Both the position numbers and the translations under genes were made by a program. From contig JBBQZO010000031.1 of NCBI GenBank assembly GCA_038207625.1, positions 1 to 64,000 on the forward strand: 64,000 nucleotides of DNA. Direction: 5' to 3'. The notes beneath the pieces were generated by a model. That model made no database searches. It was given only the letters and a program-made list of their open reading frames with translations, and was not told the origin of the DNA. The DNA is from JBBQZO01 sp038207625. Its GTDB lineage: Bacteria; Pseudomonadota; Gammaproteobacteria; Burkholderiales; Burkholderiaceae_D. This document shows positions 55,394-63,820 of the stretch, in pieces. Positions within the stretch are counted from its first letter, which is position 1. Each line of letters starts with the position of its first letter.

Positions 55394-55490
55394 CCGGGAG
55401 CCCGATTTCCCAGGAAATCAGGCATAAGTCCGCGTATCGGTGTCCGCACCCCGATTCCTGCCGCCATCCCCCCTTCTGACTCTATGCGCC

Positions 55491-56243
55491 ATGACGCGCG
55501 ACCTTTCACGTACAAATTTCCATAGTTCCCAACTGATCCGCTGCCTTGCCGAACTCGACCTGTTGGAAGGCGCCGAGCCGCCGAGCGACTTTGCGGACAA
55601 GCTGGGACAATGGATGCACTTTACCAACGCGATCGCCTTATCGTCCGTGCTTGAAAGCGGCATGGACAAGGTATCGGCGCAAAGCCCGGTGCTGCGCGAA
55701 GCTGCGAGCGTGCGCCTGACTGCTGAATTCGAGCGGATCCGCGCATTCATGGTCAATTCGATCACGAAAAGCTGCGCGCTCACGGGCGGCAAGACCCATA
55801 TCAAGTTACCGCTGGTGGAGCTGCCGGTATTGTATGCACCTTACCGGCAATTCTATGATGCCCACCAGCGCGACATGGAACTGAGCGTCGAGCCGCTGCG
55901 CGTGAACTTGCGCGACGCGCTGGCCAAGGCCTCGCCCCGCTTGAGGAAGCTGGCGCAGCTCGACGTGGTGATGGAAAAATTCTTGCGCGAGCGCGAGGCT
56001 CGGCTGTTGGCCAGGGTGCCGCTGCTGCTGCAAAAGCACTTCGATGCCCAGTACGCCGCGCATCAGCAACAGCTCGCCGCGAGCGGCCAGCCCGATACCC
56101 CGGAGGCCTGGATGCATCCCGGCGGCTGGCTGGCGCGCTTCTGCCAAACCCTGCAAACGCTGCTGGTGGCCGGCGCTGAACTGCGCTTGCAGCCCAGCGC
56201 AGGACTCCTTGAAGCATTCAATCAAAAAGAGCACGATGAATAA
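55491..56243 (+). CDS. DUF3348 family protein
   Basis: 250 residues from ATG 55491 (a GTG at 55440 is possible). No signal peptide or TM segment; mostly helical, Arg/Leu-rich (LREAASVRLTAEFERIRAF, LDVVMEKFLREREARLLAR). I recognise DUF3348, a Burkholderiales-centred family without known activity. It is the first gene of a tight four-gene operon and overlaps the DUF802 gene by eight bases. Being cytoplasmic, it is a candidate partner of the long cytoplasmic tail of the DUF802 stator-like protein (inference). Confidence 0.85.
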   Translation: MTRDLSRTNFHSSQLIRCLAELDLLEGAEPPSDFADKLGQWMHFTNAIALSSVLESGMDKVSAQSPVLREAASVRLTAEFERIRAFMVNSITKSCALTGGKTHIKLPLVELPVLYAPYRQFYDAHQRDMELSVEPLRVNLRDALAKASPRLRKLAQLDVVMEKFLREREARLLARVPLLLQKHFDAQYAAHQQQLAASGQPDTPEAWMHPGGWLARFCQTLQTLLVAGAELRLQPSAGLLEAFNQKEHDE

Positions 56244-58395
56244 AAATTTGTTTAACCTTGCCTTCGTCACAGGCGCGTTCGCGGTCATCTGGGTCGGCTT
56301 CGGCTTCATCGATACCAGCGCCCTGGCGCTGGCGATGACGGCGCTGATCTTCGTCGTGTATCTTGCCGGCGCCGTCGAGTTGCACCGCTTCCGCCAAGCG
56401 AGCACCAGCCTCACCATGGCGCTCGGCGCGATCCCGGAAAACCTCCCGGACCTGGATCAATTCTTGTCTGGCTTGGACGGTTCGCTGCAGCATCCCGTAC
56501 GCCTGCGTATCGAGGGCGAGCGTGCCGGCCTGCCCGGCCCTTCCCTCACGCCCTACCTGGTCGGCTTGCTGGTCATGCTGGGAATGCTCGGCACCTTCCT
56601 CGGAATGGTCGTGACCCTCAAGGGAGCAGTGTTCACGCTGGAAAAAAGTGCCGACCTCGAGACCATGCGCTCGGCACTGGCAGTGCCGGTGAAGGGCCTC
56701 GGACTGGCTTTCGGCACCTCGGTCGCCGGTGTCGCGGCCTCGGCGGTGCTGGGCCTGATGTCGGCCCTGTGCCGTCGCGAGCGGATGCAAGCTGGCCAGC
56801 TCCTCGATGCCAGGGCCGCTACCGTGCTGAGCGGCTTCTCGCACGTCCGTCAGCGCGAGCAAACCTTCCGCGCGCTGCAGCTGCAGTCCGAGGCCCTGCC
56901 GCAGGTGGTCGACCAGCTGCAAGCAATGATGCTGCAGATCGAAGCGATGAGCGGGCAGTTGAATCAACGTTTGCTCGCCAATCAGGAACAGTTACACAGC
57001 AGTGCAAGCGAGACGTACACGGCGCTGGCGCGTTCGGTCGACAAATCGCTGCGTGAAAGCTTGGCCGATAGCGCGCAGGCGGCCGGCGAGAGCCTCAAAC
57101 CAATATTTGAAGCAACGATGCATGGCATTGCGCAGACGACGACGGCCATGCATGAACGCACCGCCGCCACCGTGCAGCACCAGCTCGACGGCATGGCCGA
57201 TCGATTCAGCGTCACCAGCGCCAGCGTCGCACAGACATGGAGCGCCGCGCTCGACAGCCAGAAACAAGCCAATCGCAGCCTCGCCAACGATATGGGGCGC
57301 TCCCTGGAAGCGTTCAGCACCTCGTTCGACCAGCGCGCAGGCGCACTGGTCACAGAAGTAGGCGACGCGCACGCCAAGCTGCAGGCCGGGCAGGCCGCGC
57401 ACGATGCGCAGCGCCAGCAGGCCTGGACGCGGTCGCTGGAAGCGATCGCGGTAACACTCACGCGCGAATTGCGCGACAGCGGCGCGCAGGTACTCACCCA
57501 GCAGCGGGAGATCTGCAGCACGGTCACGCACGCCGTGCGGGAGCTTGCCGATCAAGCCCAGGCCGGCGCGGGCGCGTCGCTGGCTGAAACGACACGCCTG
57601 ATCACGACGGCCGAAGAGTTGATGCGCTCACGCATCGCCGCTGAAGCGCAGTGGCTGGACCAGCATCGCGAGCGCATGGAGCAGCTGGCCAGCATGCTGC
57701 AGGGCGAACTGGGCGCGCTGCGCAATCAGGAGGCCGCACGTGGCGCCGCGGCGGTGGCGCAGTTGGGTGAACTACAGGGCGCCGTCACCACGCATCTGAC
57801 AACGCTGGGCACCGCCTTGGAGGCGCCGATCACGCGCCTGATCGAGACCGCCGCCCAGGCGCCGCGCGCAGCGGCCGAAGTGATAGGCCAGATGCGCCAG
57901 GAGATTTCCCATAGCGTGGCGCGCGACAATGCGCTGCTGGAAGAACGCGGCCGCATCATGGAAACCCTGAACGCGCTGCTCGACGTCATTAACCATGCGT
58001 CTCACGAACAGCGCGCGGTGATCGATTCGCTGGTGGCTTCGTCGTCCGTCAAGCTCGACGCAGCGAGCATCGCGTTCTCCGCGGACATCGCCAGCGAATC
58101 ACGCAAGCTTTCCGAGATTGCCGCAAACGTCACCACCAGCGCTGTGGATGTGGCCAGCCTGGCAGACGCTTTCGGCGTGGCGGTACACTGCTTCAATGCA
58201 GCCAATGAAAAACTCGCTGCCAATCTCGACCGCATCGAGGTCGCCCTGGACAAATCCATGACGCGCAGTGACGGGCAACTGGCCTACTACGTGGCACAGG
58301 CGCGTGAAATCATCGACCTCTCGATGAGTTCGCAGAAGGTGATCATCGACGAGCTGCGTCAGCTGCCGGCCATGCTGGCGGACGAAGGAAAATAA
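56236..58395 (+). CDS. DUF802 protein: MotA/TolQ/ZorA-like membrane protein with a long cytoplasmic tail
   Basis: 719 residues from ATG 56236. Four hydrophobic helices at about 5-23, 30-47, 105-126 and 155-178. The last two, LVGLLVMLGMLGTFLGMVV and GLAFGTSVAGVAASAVLG, are like the pore helices of MotA, ExbB, TolQ and ZorA (GTFLG and small-residue-rich fourth helix). Residues about 190-719 form a long Ala/Gln/Glu-rich helical tail, probably coiled coil, resembling the ZorA tail. With the MotB-like product of the next gene it should form an ion-driven inner-membrane complex. The Pfam name DUF802 carries no function. Its stop overlaps the next start (TAATG). Confidence 0.85.
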   Translation: MNKNLFNLAFVTGAFAVIWVGFGFIDTSALALAMTALIFVVYLAGAVELHRFRQASTSLTMALGAIPENLPDLDQFLSGLDGSLQHPVRLRIEGERAGLPGPSLTPYLVGLLVMLGMLGTFLGMVVTLKGAVFTLEKSADLETMRSALAVPVKGLGLAFGTSVAGVAASAVLGLMSALCRRERMQAGQLLDARAATVLSGFSHVRQREQTFRALQLQSEALPQVVDQLQAMMLQIEAMSGQLNQRLLANQEQLHSSASETYTALARSVDKSLRESLADSAQAAGESLKPIFEATMHGIAQTTTAMHERTAATVQHQLDGMADRFSVTSASVAQTWSAALDSQKQANRSLANDMGRSLEAFSTSFDQRAGALVTEVGDAHAKLQAGQAAHDAQRQQAWTRSLEAIAVTLTRELRDSGAQVLTQQREICSTVTHAVRELADQAQAGAGASLAETTRLITTAEELMRSRIAAEAQWLDQHRERMEQLASMLQGELGALRNQEAARGAAAVAQLGELQGAVTTHLTTLGTALEAPITRLIETAAQAPRAAAEVIGQMRQEISHSVARDNALLEERGRIMETLNALLDVINHASHEQRAVIDSLVASSSVKLDAASIAFSADIASESRKLSEIAANVTTSAVDVASLADAFGVAVHCFNAANEKLAANLDRIEVALDKSMTRSDGQLAYYVAQAREIIDLSMSSQKVIIDELRQLPAMLADEGK

Positions 58396-59030
58396 TGGAA
58401 GACCTGGACGCATCTGAACATAGCTCGCCGGTCTGGGCCGTTTTTGGCGACCTGATGTCCGGCCTGCTGGGCGCATTCGTTCTGCTACTGGTGGCAGTGG
58501 TTGGCGTGCAGATGGAGTTAAGCGCCAACCTGCAGGAAGAGGTGAAGAAACGCCATGCCGAGGAACAGCGCCGCCAAACGCTGGAGAAAGCCCTGGCGAT
58601 ACCGCTGGCGAGCGGGCGCATCACCCTCAACAATGGCCGCATTGGCATCAGTGGTCAGGTCCTGTTCGCGCAAAATTCCGACCAATTGCAGCCCGATGGC
58701 CGCCAGTTGCTAAACAGCTTGGTGGTGCCGCTGCGCGCCTACCTTTCCGCGCGCGACGAGATGCTGATGATCAGCGGCTTCACCGACGACAAGGCGATCC
58801 GCAATGGGCCGTTTGCGGATAACTGGGAACTGTCGGCGCAGCGCGCATTGACGGTGACACGCACGCTGGTCGAGCAAGGGATGCCATCGACGATGGTGTT
58901 TGCCGCCGCCTTCGGTTCAGAGCAGCCGGTGAAACCGAACACCGATGACGCCGCGCGCGCGCTGAACCGGCGCGTGGAGATGGCGCCGGTACCCAAGTCT
59001 GCTCCGGCTAAAGCGCCTTCGAATGGGTGA
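58395..59030 (+). CDS. MotB/ZorB-like OmpA-family protein
   Basis: 211 residues: short cytoplasmic N terminus, one TM helix about 13-37 (VWAVFGDLMSGLLGAFVLLL) carrying D19 at the place of the proton-binding Asp of MotB and ZorB, a short linker, and an OmpA/MotB peptidoglycan-binding domain about 70-200 (SGFTDDKAIRNGPFADNW, LSAQRALTVTRTLV, LNRRVEM). It should be the anchored subunit of the stator formed with the DUF802 protein. It overlaps the DUF802 stop by one base and the DUF2894 start by eight. Confidence 0.88.
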   Translation: MEDLDASEHSSPVWAVFGDLMSGLLGAFVLLLVAVVGVQMELSANLQEEVKKRHAEEQRRQTLEKALAIPLASGRITLNNGRIGISGQVLFAQNSDQLQPDGRQLLNSLVVPLRAYLSARDEMLMISGFTDDKAIRNGPFADNWELSAQRALTVTRTLVEQGMPSTMVFAAAFGSEQPVKPNTDDAARALNRRVEMAPVPKSAPAKAPSNG

Positions 59031-59889
59031 CGCTAACGCTGCTGGGAGACTGCCCTTGCAAGGGCAGTCCCGTGCGCAGGCAGGCGGCGTGCCGCCTGAA
59101 ACCCCCGCTAGCGCTGCCATCCCGACCTTCGACTCCAGGCAGACGGTGCCGCTATCGGACGTTGATGGACTTCTTGCACGCATCAGGGATCAGGGCTGCG
59201 AACGCTTTGATGCCGCAGGATGGCACTATCTCGACACGCTGGCGCGGCGCGCGGCGGCGCATGAGGGGAGCGTGCGGCGCATGCTGGGGGCAAAGCTCGA
59301 GCAGGCACTTGCCGCATTTGCCGAGCGATTCGCTCAGGCGCGCTGTGCTGCGGCCGAGCTTCTCGCGACTACTGGTACGCAGCATCCGCAAGCGGCGGCC
59401 GAGCTGCAGCGACTGTTTGCAGGCGGCGATTTCAAGGGTTTGCGGCACCTGCAAGCGACGCTGCAAGCGCGCGCGCAATGCGCATCTTTGGCGGAGCTGG
59501 TGTCGCAACTTGAACCTGCCTTGGCCGATGCACCGGGATCTCCGCCGGCACATCATTTTACATCGCGTGCAAGCGCAACCGGCGCCCCCACCCTCGAGCT
59601 GAAGACCGTGCGCGAATCACGCGCTACCTGGGCCAGGATGAGCGTCGACAAACAGCTGGCACTGGCCATGAAACAGGCCCCGATCAATGCCGGGCCGATC
59701 AATTCCCACATGCTGGTGCTGCGCTCGCTGGCAATGATGCAAGAACTCTCGCCGGATTACCTGAGCCGCATGGTCTCTTACGTCGATACGCTACTTATTC
59801 TGGATCCGGGCGAAAAGAATCTGCCCGTCAAGCGGAAGAAAGCGCTGCCTGCAAAGGCGACCAAGCCAGCACGGACGATGAAAAAATAG
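59023..59889 (+). CDS. DUF2894 family protein
   Basis: 288 residues. Cytoplasmic, without signal or TM. The N-terminal half is helical with an LDTLARRAAAHEGSVRRML segment; the C-terminal half contains the conserved LNP-like stretch INSHMLVLRSLAMMQELSPDY (about residues 225-245) and a Lys-rich tail ending KPARTMKK that could bind nucleic acid or acidic partners. DUF2894 is known mainly as the fourth partner of DUF3348/DUF802/OmpA operons. Function unknown. It is followed by the IS6 pseudogene. Confidence 0.83.
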   Translation: MGDANAAGRLPLQGQSRAQAGGVPPETPASAAIPTFDSRQTVPLSDVDGLLARIRDQGCERFDAAGWHYLDTLARRAAAHEGSVRRMLGAKLEQALAAFAERFAQARCAAAELLATTGTQHPQAAAELQRLFAGGDFKGLRHLQATLQARAQCASLAELVSQLEPALADAPGSPPAHHFTSRASATGAPTLELKTVRESRATWARMSVDKQLALAMKQAPINAGPINSHMLVLRSLAMMQELSPDYLSRMVSYVDTLLILDPGEKNLPVKRKKALPAKATKPARTMKK

Positions 59890-59998
59890 CGATGGTCTGG
59901 GCGTTGGTTCGATGTCGCATTGGCGAACGTCGGCGGGCCGACCAGCTAAGCTGCGGCGCCCGAATCCAGGGCGAATCGATATGCTCAGCGTCACAAGG

Positions 59999-60646
59999 AT
60001 GCGCTTTCCGATCGACGTGATCCTGGTCTGCATCGGCTGGTATGCGGCCTGCCCGCTGGACTACCGGCACCGCGAAGAGATGATGGCACAGCGCGGCGTG
60101 TCGGTCGACCATTCGTCGATCCACCGGTGGGCGACTCGTTCCCTGCCGCTCATCGAGAAGACGACCCGGAATCACAAGCGCCCGGTCGGGGGCAGCTGGC
60201 GTATGGATGAAACGGACATCAAGGTCAAGGCGGTCTGAACATACCTCTGCCGCGCTGTCGACAAGCAGGGCAAGACCGTGAACTTGCTGCTGACGGCGAA
60301 GCGGGACATGGCCGCGGCGAAGCGCTTCTTCGACAAGGCCATGGGAGCGAACAGCTTCGCGATGGGCCAGAGCGGCGCCAACAAGGCCGCCATCGACCCG
60401 ATCAATGCCGGCCGCGCCGTGCCGATCCTGATGCGCCAGGTCAAATACCTCAACAACATCGCCCTGCAGGACCATCGCGCCATCCAGTAGATGAGCAGGC
60501 CGACGCTCAACTTCAACGCGTTCCGGTCTGCCCGCTGCGTGCTCGCCGGCATCGAGCTGATGCACATGATCAGCAAGGGCCAATTCGCGATCGACGGCGC
60601 CGATGCATGGTCGTTCGCCGACAACTTTCTGCACTGGCAGAAATGA
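59999..60646 (+). pseudogene. IS6-family transposase pseudogene with two in-frame stops
   Basis: Translation in one frame gives MRFPIDVILVCIGWYAACPL, the MDETDIKVK motif and a C-terminal LMHMISKGQFAIDGADAW, clearly IS6-type. The frame is broken by TGA at 60236-60238 (where relatives have Trp) and TAG at 60488-60490. The first catalytic Asp (in MDET) remains. The segment around the second Asp is shortened and reads FAMGQSGAN, so that Asp is lost, and the catalytic Glu is replaced in NIALQDHRAIQ. It cannot make an active enzyme. Terminal inverted repeats were not both found; GGCACAGTGCC at 60664-60674 may be part of the right end. Confidence 0.9.
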
Positions 60647-60752
60647 CCCGTCCGGTTTGAGCGGCACAGTGCCGTTCCAGGAAAATTCCGTCGTTTGATC
60701 AACAACGCAATAGAACCGTATTTCGCGCCGATACAAATGTGGGCAGTCGATA

Positions 60753-60778
60753 TGAAAAAACCCGCCGAAGCGGGTTTT
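60753..60778 (-). terminator. Terminator of the tRNA-Ser gene
   Basis: On the minus strand AAAACCCGC-TTCG-GCGGGTTTT has a GC stem extended by A/T pairs and a stable UUCG-type loop, followed by a T run. It lies 10 bases after the tRNA 3' end. Confidence 0.9.
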
Positions 60779-60787
60779 AGATATTAC

Positions 60788-60880
60788 TGGCGGAGACGGT
60801 GAGATTCGAACTCACGATACAGGTATAAGCCGTATGCATCCTTAGCAGGGATGTGCCTTCGGCCACTCGGCCACGTCTCC
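60788..60880 (-). tRNA. tRNA-Ser(GCU), CCA encoded
   Basis: The minus-strand sequence starts GGAGACGTGGCCGAGTGG and ends with GTTCGAATCTCACCGTCTCC plus an encoded GCCA end. The 5-bp anticodon stem CATCC/GGATG encloses the loop CTGCTAA with anticodon GCT at 60844-60846. A long variable arm (CATACGGCTTATACCTGTATC) marks class II Ser. It decodes AGC and AGU. Confidence 0.97.
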
Positions 60881-60993
60881 TAGCTGAACTAAATCAACCT
60901 GTCTGCTTGCGATGTTTTGCTGCTACAGAAGGCCGCAATCATAACTAACGCGGCTCGTTTGGTCAATGGAACGACCAAACTTTTTTAAAAAAT

Positions 60994-62244
60994 TTATGCT
61001 TTTTCCAGATCGAAGGCTTTGTGCAGCGCGCGCACCGCCAATTCCATGTACTTTTCGTCGATCAGCACCGAGATCTTGATTTCCGAGGTGGAGATCATCA
61101 GGATGTTGATGCCCTCTTCCGACAGCGTGCGGAACATCTGCGAAGCGACGCCCACATGGCTGCGCATGCCCACGCCGACCACCGAGATCTTCGACACCTT
61201 GGCGTCGCCAATGATGGTCTCGGCGCCGATGTCGTTCTTGACGGTGTCGTTCAGGACCGCCATCGCCTTCGCGTACTCGCCGCGCGAGACGGTGAAGGTG
61301 AAGTCGGTCTTGCCGGCCACCGACTGATTCTGGATGATCATGTCGACTTCGACATTCGCGTCGGCGATCGGGCCGAGGATGTGATAGGCCACGCCTGGCT
61401 TGTCGGGCACGCCCAGCACGGTGATTTTGGCCTCGTCGCGCGTGAACGCGATCCCGGAGATGACGGCTTGTTCCATATTAGTATCTTCCTCAAACGAAAT
61501 CAGGGTTCCAGAGCAGGCCTCTTCGGCCAGCGGCATCAACGGGTCGGTCAGCGACGACAGCACGCGGGTCGGGACCCGGTAGTTGCCGGCGAATTCGACC
61601 GAGCGGCTTTGCAGCACTTTCGAGCCCAGCGATGCCAGTTCCAGCATTTCTTCAAATGTAATGGTCTTCAGGCGGCGCGCCTCTGACACCACGCGCGGGT
61701 CGGTCGTGTAGACGCCGTCGACGTCGGTGTAGATCAGGCATTCGTCGGCCTTCATGGCCGCCGCGATCGCCACCGCCGACGTGTCCGAACCACCGCGTCC
61801 CAGCGTCGAGATATTGCCCTCGTCGTCGACGCCCTGGAAGCCGGCGATGATGACGATCTTGCCCGCGTCCAGATCGGCGCGCACGCGCGCGTCGTCGATC
61901 GACTGGATGCGCGCCTTGGTGAAGGCCGAGTCGGTCTTGATGGCCACCTGCCAGCCCGCATAGGACACCGCTTGCTTGCCGATCGCCAGCAACGCCATCG
62001 CCAACAGGCCCACCGACACTTGTTCGCCGGTCGAGGCGATCATGTCCAGTTCGCGCGGATCGGGTTGCTCCATGATTTGCTTGGCCAGGCCGATCAGGCG
62101 GTTCGTTTCGCCGGACATGGCCGACGGCACCACCACGATCTGATAACCGGCGTCATGCCATTTGGCGACGCGCGCGGCGACGTTCTTGATGCGGTCAGTC
62201 GAGCCCATCGACGTACCGCCATATTTGTGGACGATTAAAGCCAT
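60994..62244 (-). CDS. lysC: Aspartate kinase
   Basis: 416 residues from ATG 62244 (the open frame extends to 62316 without similarity). The kinase domain has KYGGTSMG at the N terminus and GRGGSDTSAVAIAA; two C-terminal ACT domains (about 265-340 and 345-416) bind lysine and threonine. It phosphorylates aspartate, the first step to lysine, threonine, methionine and diaminopimelate. The length fits the class with an internal beta-subunit start, as in many beta-proteobacteria. It lies between tRNA-Ser and tilS, a common order in this group. Confidence 0.96.
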   Translation of the reverse strand: MALIVHKYGGTSMGSTDRIKNVAARVAKWHDAGYQIVVVPSAMSGETNRLIGLAKQIMEQPDPRELDMIASTGEQVSVGLLAMALLAIGKQAVSYAGWQVAIKTDSAFTKARIQSIDDARVRADLDAGKIVIIAGFQGVDDEGNISTLGRGGSDTSAVAIAAAMKADECLIYTDVDGVYTTDPRVVSEARRLKTITFEEMLELASLGSKVLQSRSVEFAGNYRVPTRVLSSLTDPLMPLAEEACSGTLISFEEDTNMEQAVISGIAFTRDEAKITVLGVPDKPGVAYHILGPIADANVEVDMIIQNQSVAGKTDFTFTVSRGEYAKAMAVLNDTVKNDIGAETIIGDAKVSKISVVGVGMRSHVGVASQMFRTLSEEGINILMISTSEIKISVLIDEKYMELAVRALHKAFDLEKA

Positions 62245-62395
62245 AAGAGTGAAATTTCCGCTCAAGAAAGAATAAAAAGAGGGCTTAACTCTACATGTTG
62301 CAATGCAAAATAACAAGGCTAAACGCGGCCATTGTCATACGGAATTCATATAAGGTAATGCCGAATCGAGGGGGTCGATTCGGCGCGCGCCGGGC

Positions 62396-63820
62396 TTAGG
62401 ATTGCCAGCGAAAACGGATGCGCGCGGCGGGCGGGCCGCTCAGATGGTGGCAATCCATGCCGATGCCGGCGGCAAACAGCAGCTGCGTGCCGGCGCTGAC
62501 CACGGGAAGACGCGCGCGCTCCCAGGCTGGCACATCGCAGCCCTGGTAGTGCGATTTCAGACTGCGGGTGGGACGATTGGCAGCCAGTTTGAGCCGCTCG
62601 CCGCCCTTGCGGAACTCGATCGTCAAGCTCTGCGCGCGCAGCCAGTCGGTGTCGATGCCCAACTCGGGCCAGCCCTGCCCATCGACGGCTGCTGCGACGG
62701 GATCGAAATACAACACCCCGCCATAGGCCGGGAAAGCAATGCTCGCCTCGCCCTGCCAGCGAAACGTCAGTCCTGGCGTGACCACCAGGTCATCCTTGTC
62801 GCGCGCGCCGGCCAGTTCGGCCAGCTTGGGCGTGATGTGCAGCCGGTCGCGGTAGCGCCGGATATGGCAGTCTGGGTGGGTCACGCACAGCTGGGCGTCG
62901 TGGCGCGCTTCGACCAGCTGGGTCACCATTTCGTGCAGCCAGGCGGTCGACGGCATCGCCAGGCCGCGCGTGCCAAACCAGTGGCGCAGCATGTTGTAGC
63001 TGCGATCCAGGCTCATCTGACGCAGCTTCTCGACGTCAATACAGTCGCCGTCCAGGCAGGCAGATAGATCCTGCACCGCCAGTTCGCTCAGCAAGCGCTG
63101 GGCCGACTGGGCATGCAGCGCGCTGCGTGCGAAGCGCTCCTGATAGCCGGGAAAGCGCTGCGCCAGCGCCGGCATCACCGTCAGGCGCAAGGCGTTGCGG
63201 GTGAAGCGCGGATCGGTGTTCGACTCGTCGTCGATGTGCGTCAGGCCATGCGCATCGAGATAGACCTGCAGGTCGGCGCGCAGCACCGACAACAGCGGGC
63301 GCGCCATCACCAGATCGGGATTGCCGAGCAAATCGGGGGCGGCGTTGGCCACGTCCATGCCGGACAGGCCGGCAGCGCCCGAGCCGCGCAACAACTGCAG
63401 CAGCACCGTTTCGGCCTGGTCGTCGAGATGATGGCCGGTCAGCATCAGGCGTATGCCGTGCTCGTCGCACAGCGCGCCCAAGGCCGCGTAACGGCTCTTG
63501 CGGGCCGCCAGCTCGACGCCGGACTTGTTGCCGTTGACCAGCACGCTGCGCGCTTCGAAAGGCACGCCCAGCGCCGCGCAGGTGCTCGCACAATGGCTGC
63601 GCCACGCATCGGCGTGCGCACTCAAACCATGATGGATGTGAAAAGCCTGCAGCGCCACCTTGTGCTTGGTGGCATACCCGTGCGCCAGGTGCAGCAGCAC
63701 GGTTGAATCGATGCCGCCGCTGTAGGCGACGGCGATCGGCGCATCCGGCGCGCCGGCCCGCACGGCGTCCAGCGCCGCGTCCAGGGTCGCCGCAAGGCTC
63801 CCGCTTTGCCGCTTGCTCAC
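62396..63820 (-). CDS. tilS: tRNA(Ile)-lysidine synthase
   Basis: 474 residues from GTG 63820, which overlaps the accA stop as GTGA. The PP-loop SGGIDS (34-39) begins the N-type ATP pyrophosphatase domain, with GHHLDDQAETVLLQLLRG further on; a middle helical domain and a C-terminal TilS domain (FRKGGERL) follow. It converts C34 of tRNA-Ile(CAU) to lysidine so that it reads AUA, an essential step. It is translationally coupled to accA. Confidence 0.95.
   Translation of the reverse strand: MSKRQSGSLAATLDAALDAVRAGAPDAPIAVAYSGGIDSTVLLHLAHGYATKHKVALQAFHIHHGLSAHADAWRSHCASTCAALGVPFEARSVLVNGNKSGVELAARKSRYAALGALCDEHGIRLMLTGHHLDDQAETVLLQLLRGSGAAGLSGMDVANAAPDLLGNPDLVMARPLLSVLRADLQVYLDAHGLTHIDDESNTDPRFTRNALRLTVMPALAQRFPGYQERFARSALHAQSAQRLLSELAVQDLSACLDGDCIDVEKLRQMSLDRSYNMLRHWFGTRGLAMPSTAWLHEMVTQLVEARHDAQLCVTHPDCHIRRYRDRLHITPKLAELAGARDKDDLVVTPGLTFRWQGEASIAFPAYGGVLYFDPVAAAVDGQGWPELGIDTDWLRAQSLTIEFRKGGERLKLAANRPTRSLKSHYQGCDVPAWERARLPVVSAGTQLLFAAGIGMDCHHLSGPPAARIRFRWQS

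Noticed and set aside
55365..59889. A bona fide Zorya defence system
   Set aside because: ZorA/ZorB-like architecture is present, but there is no ZorC, ZorD helicase or ZorE nuclease; DUF3348 and DUF2894 are not these proteins.
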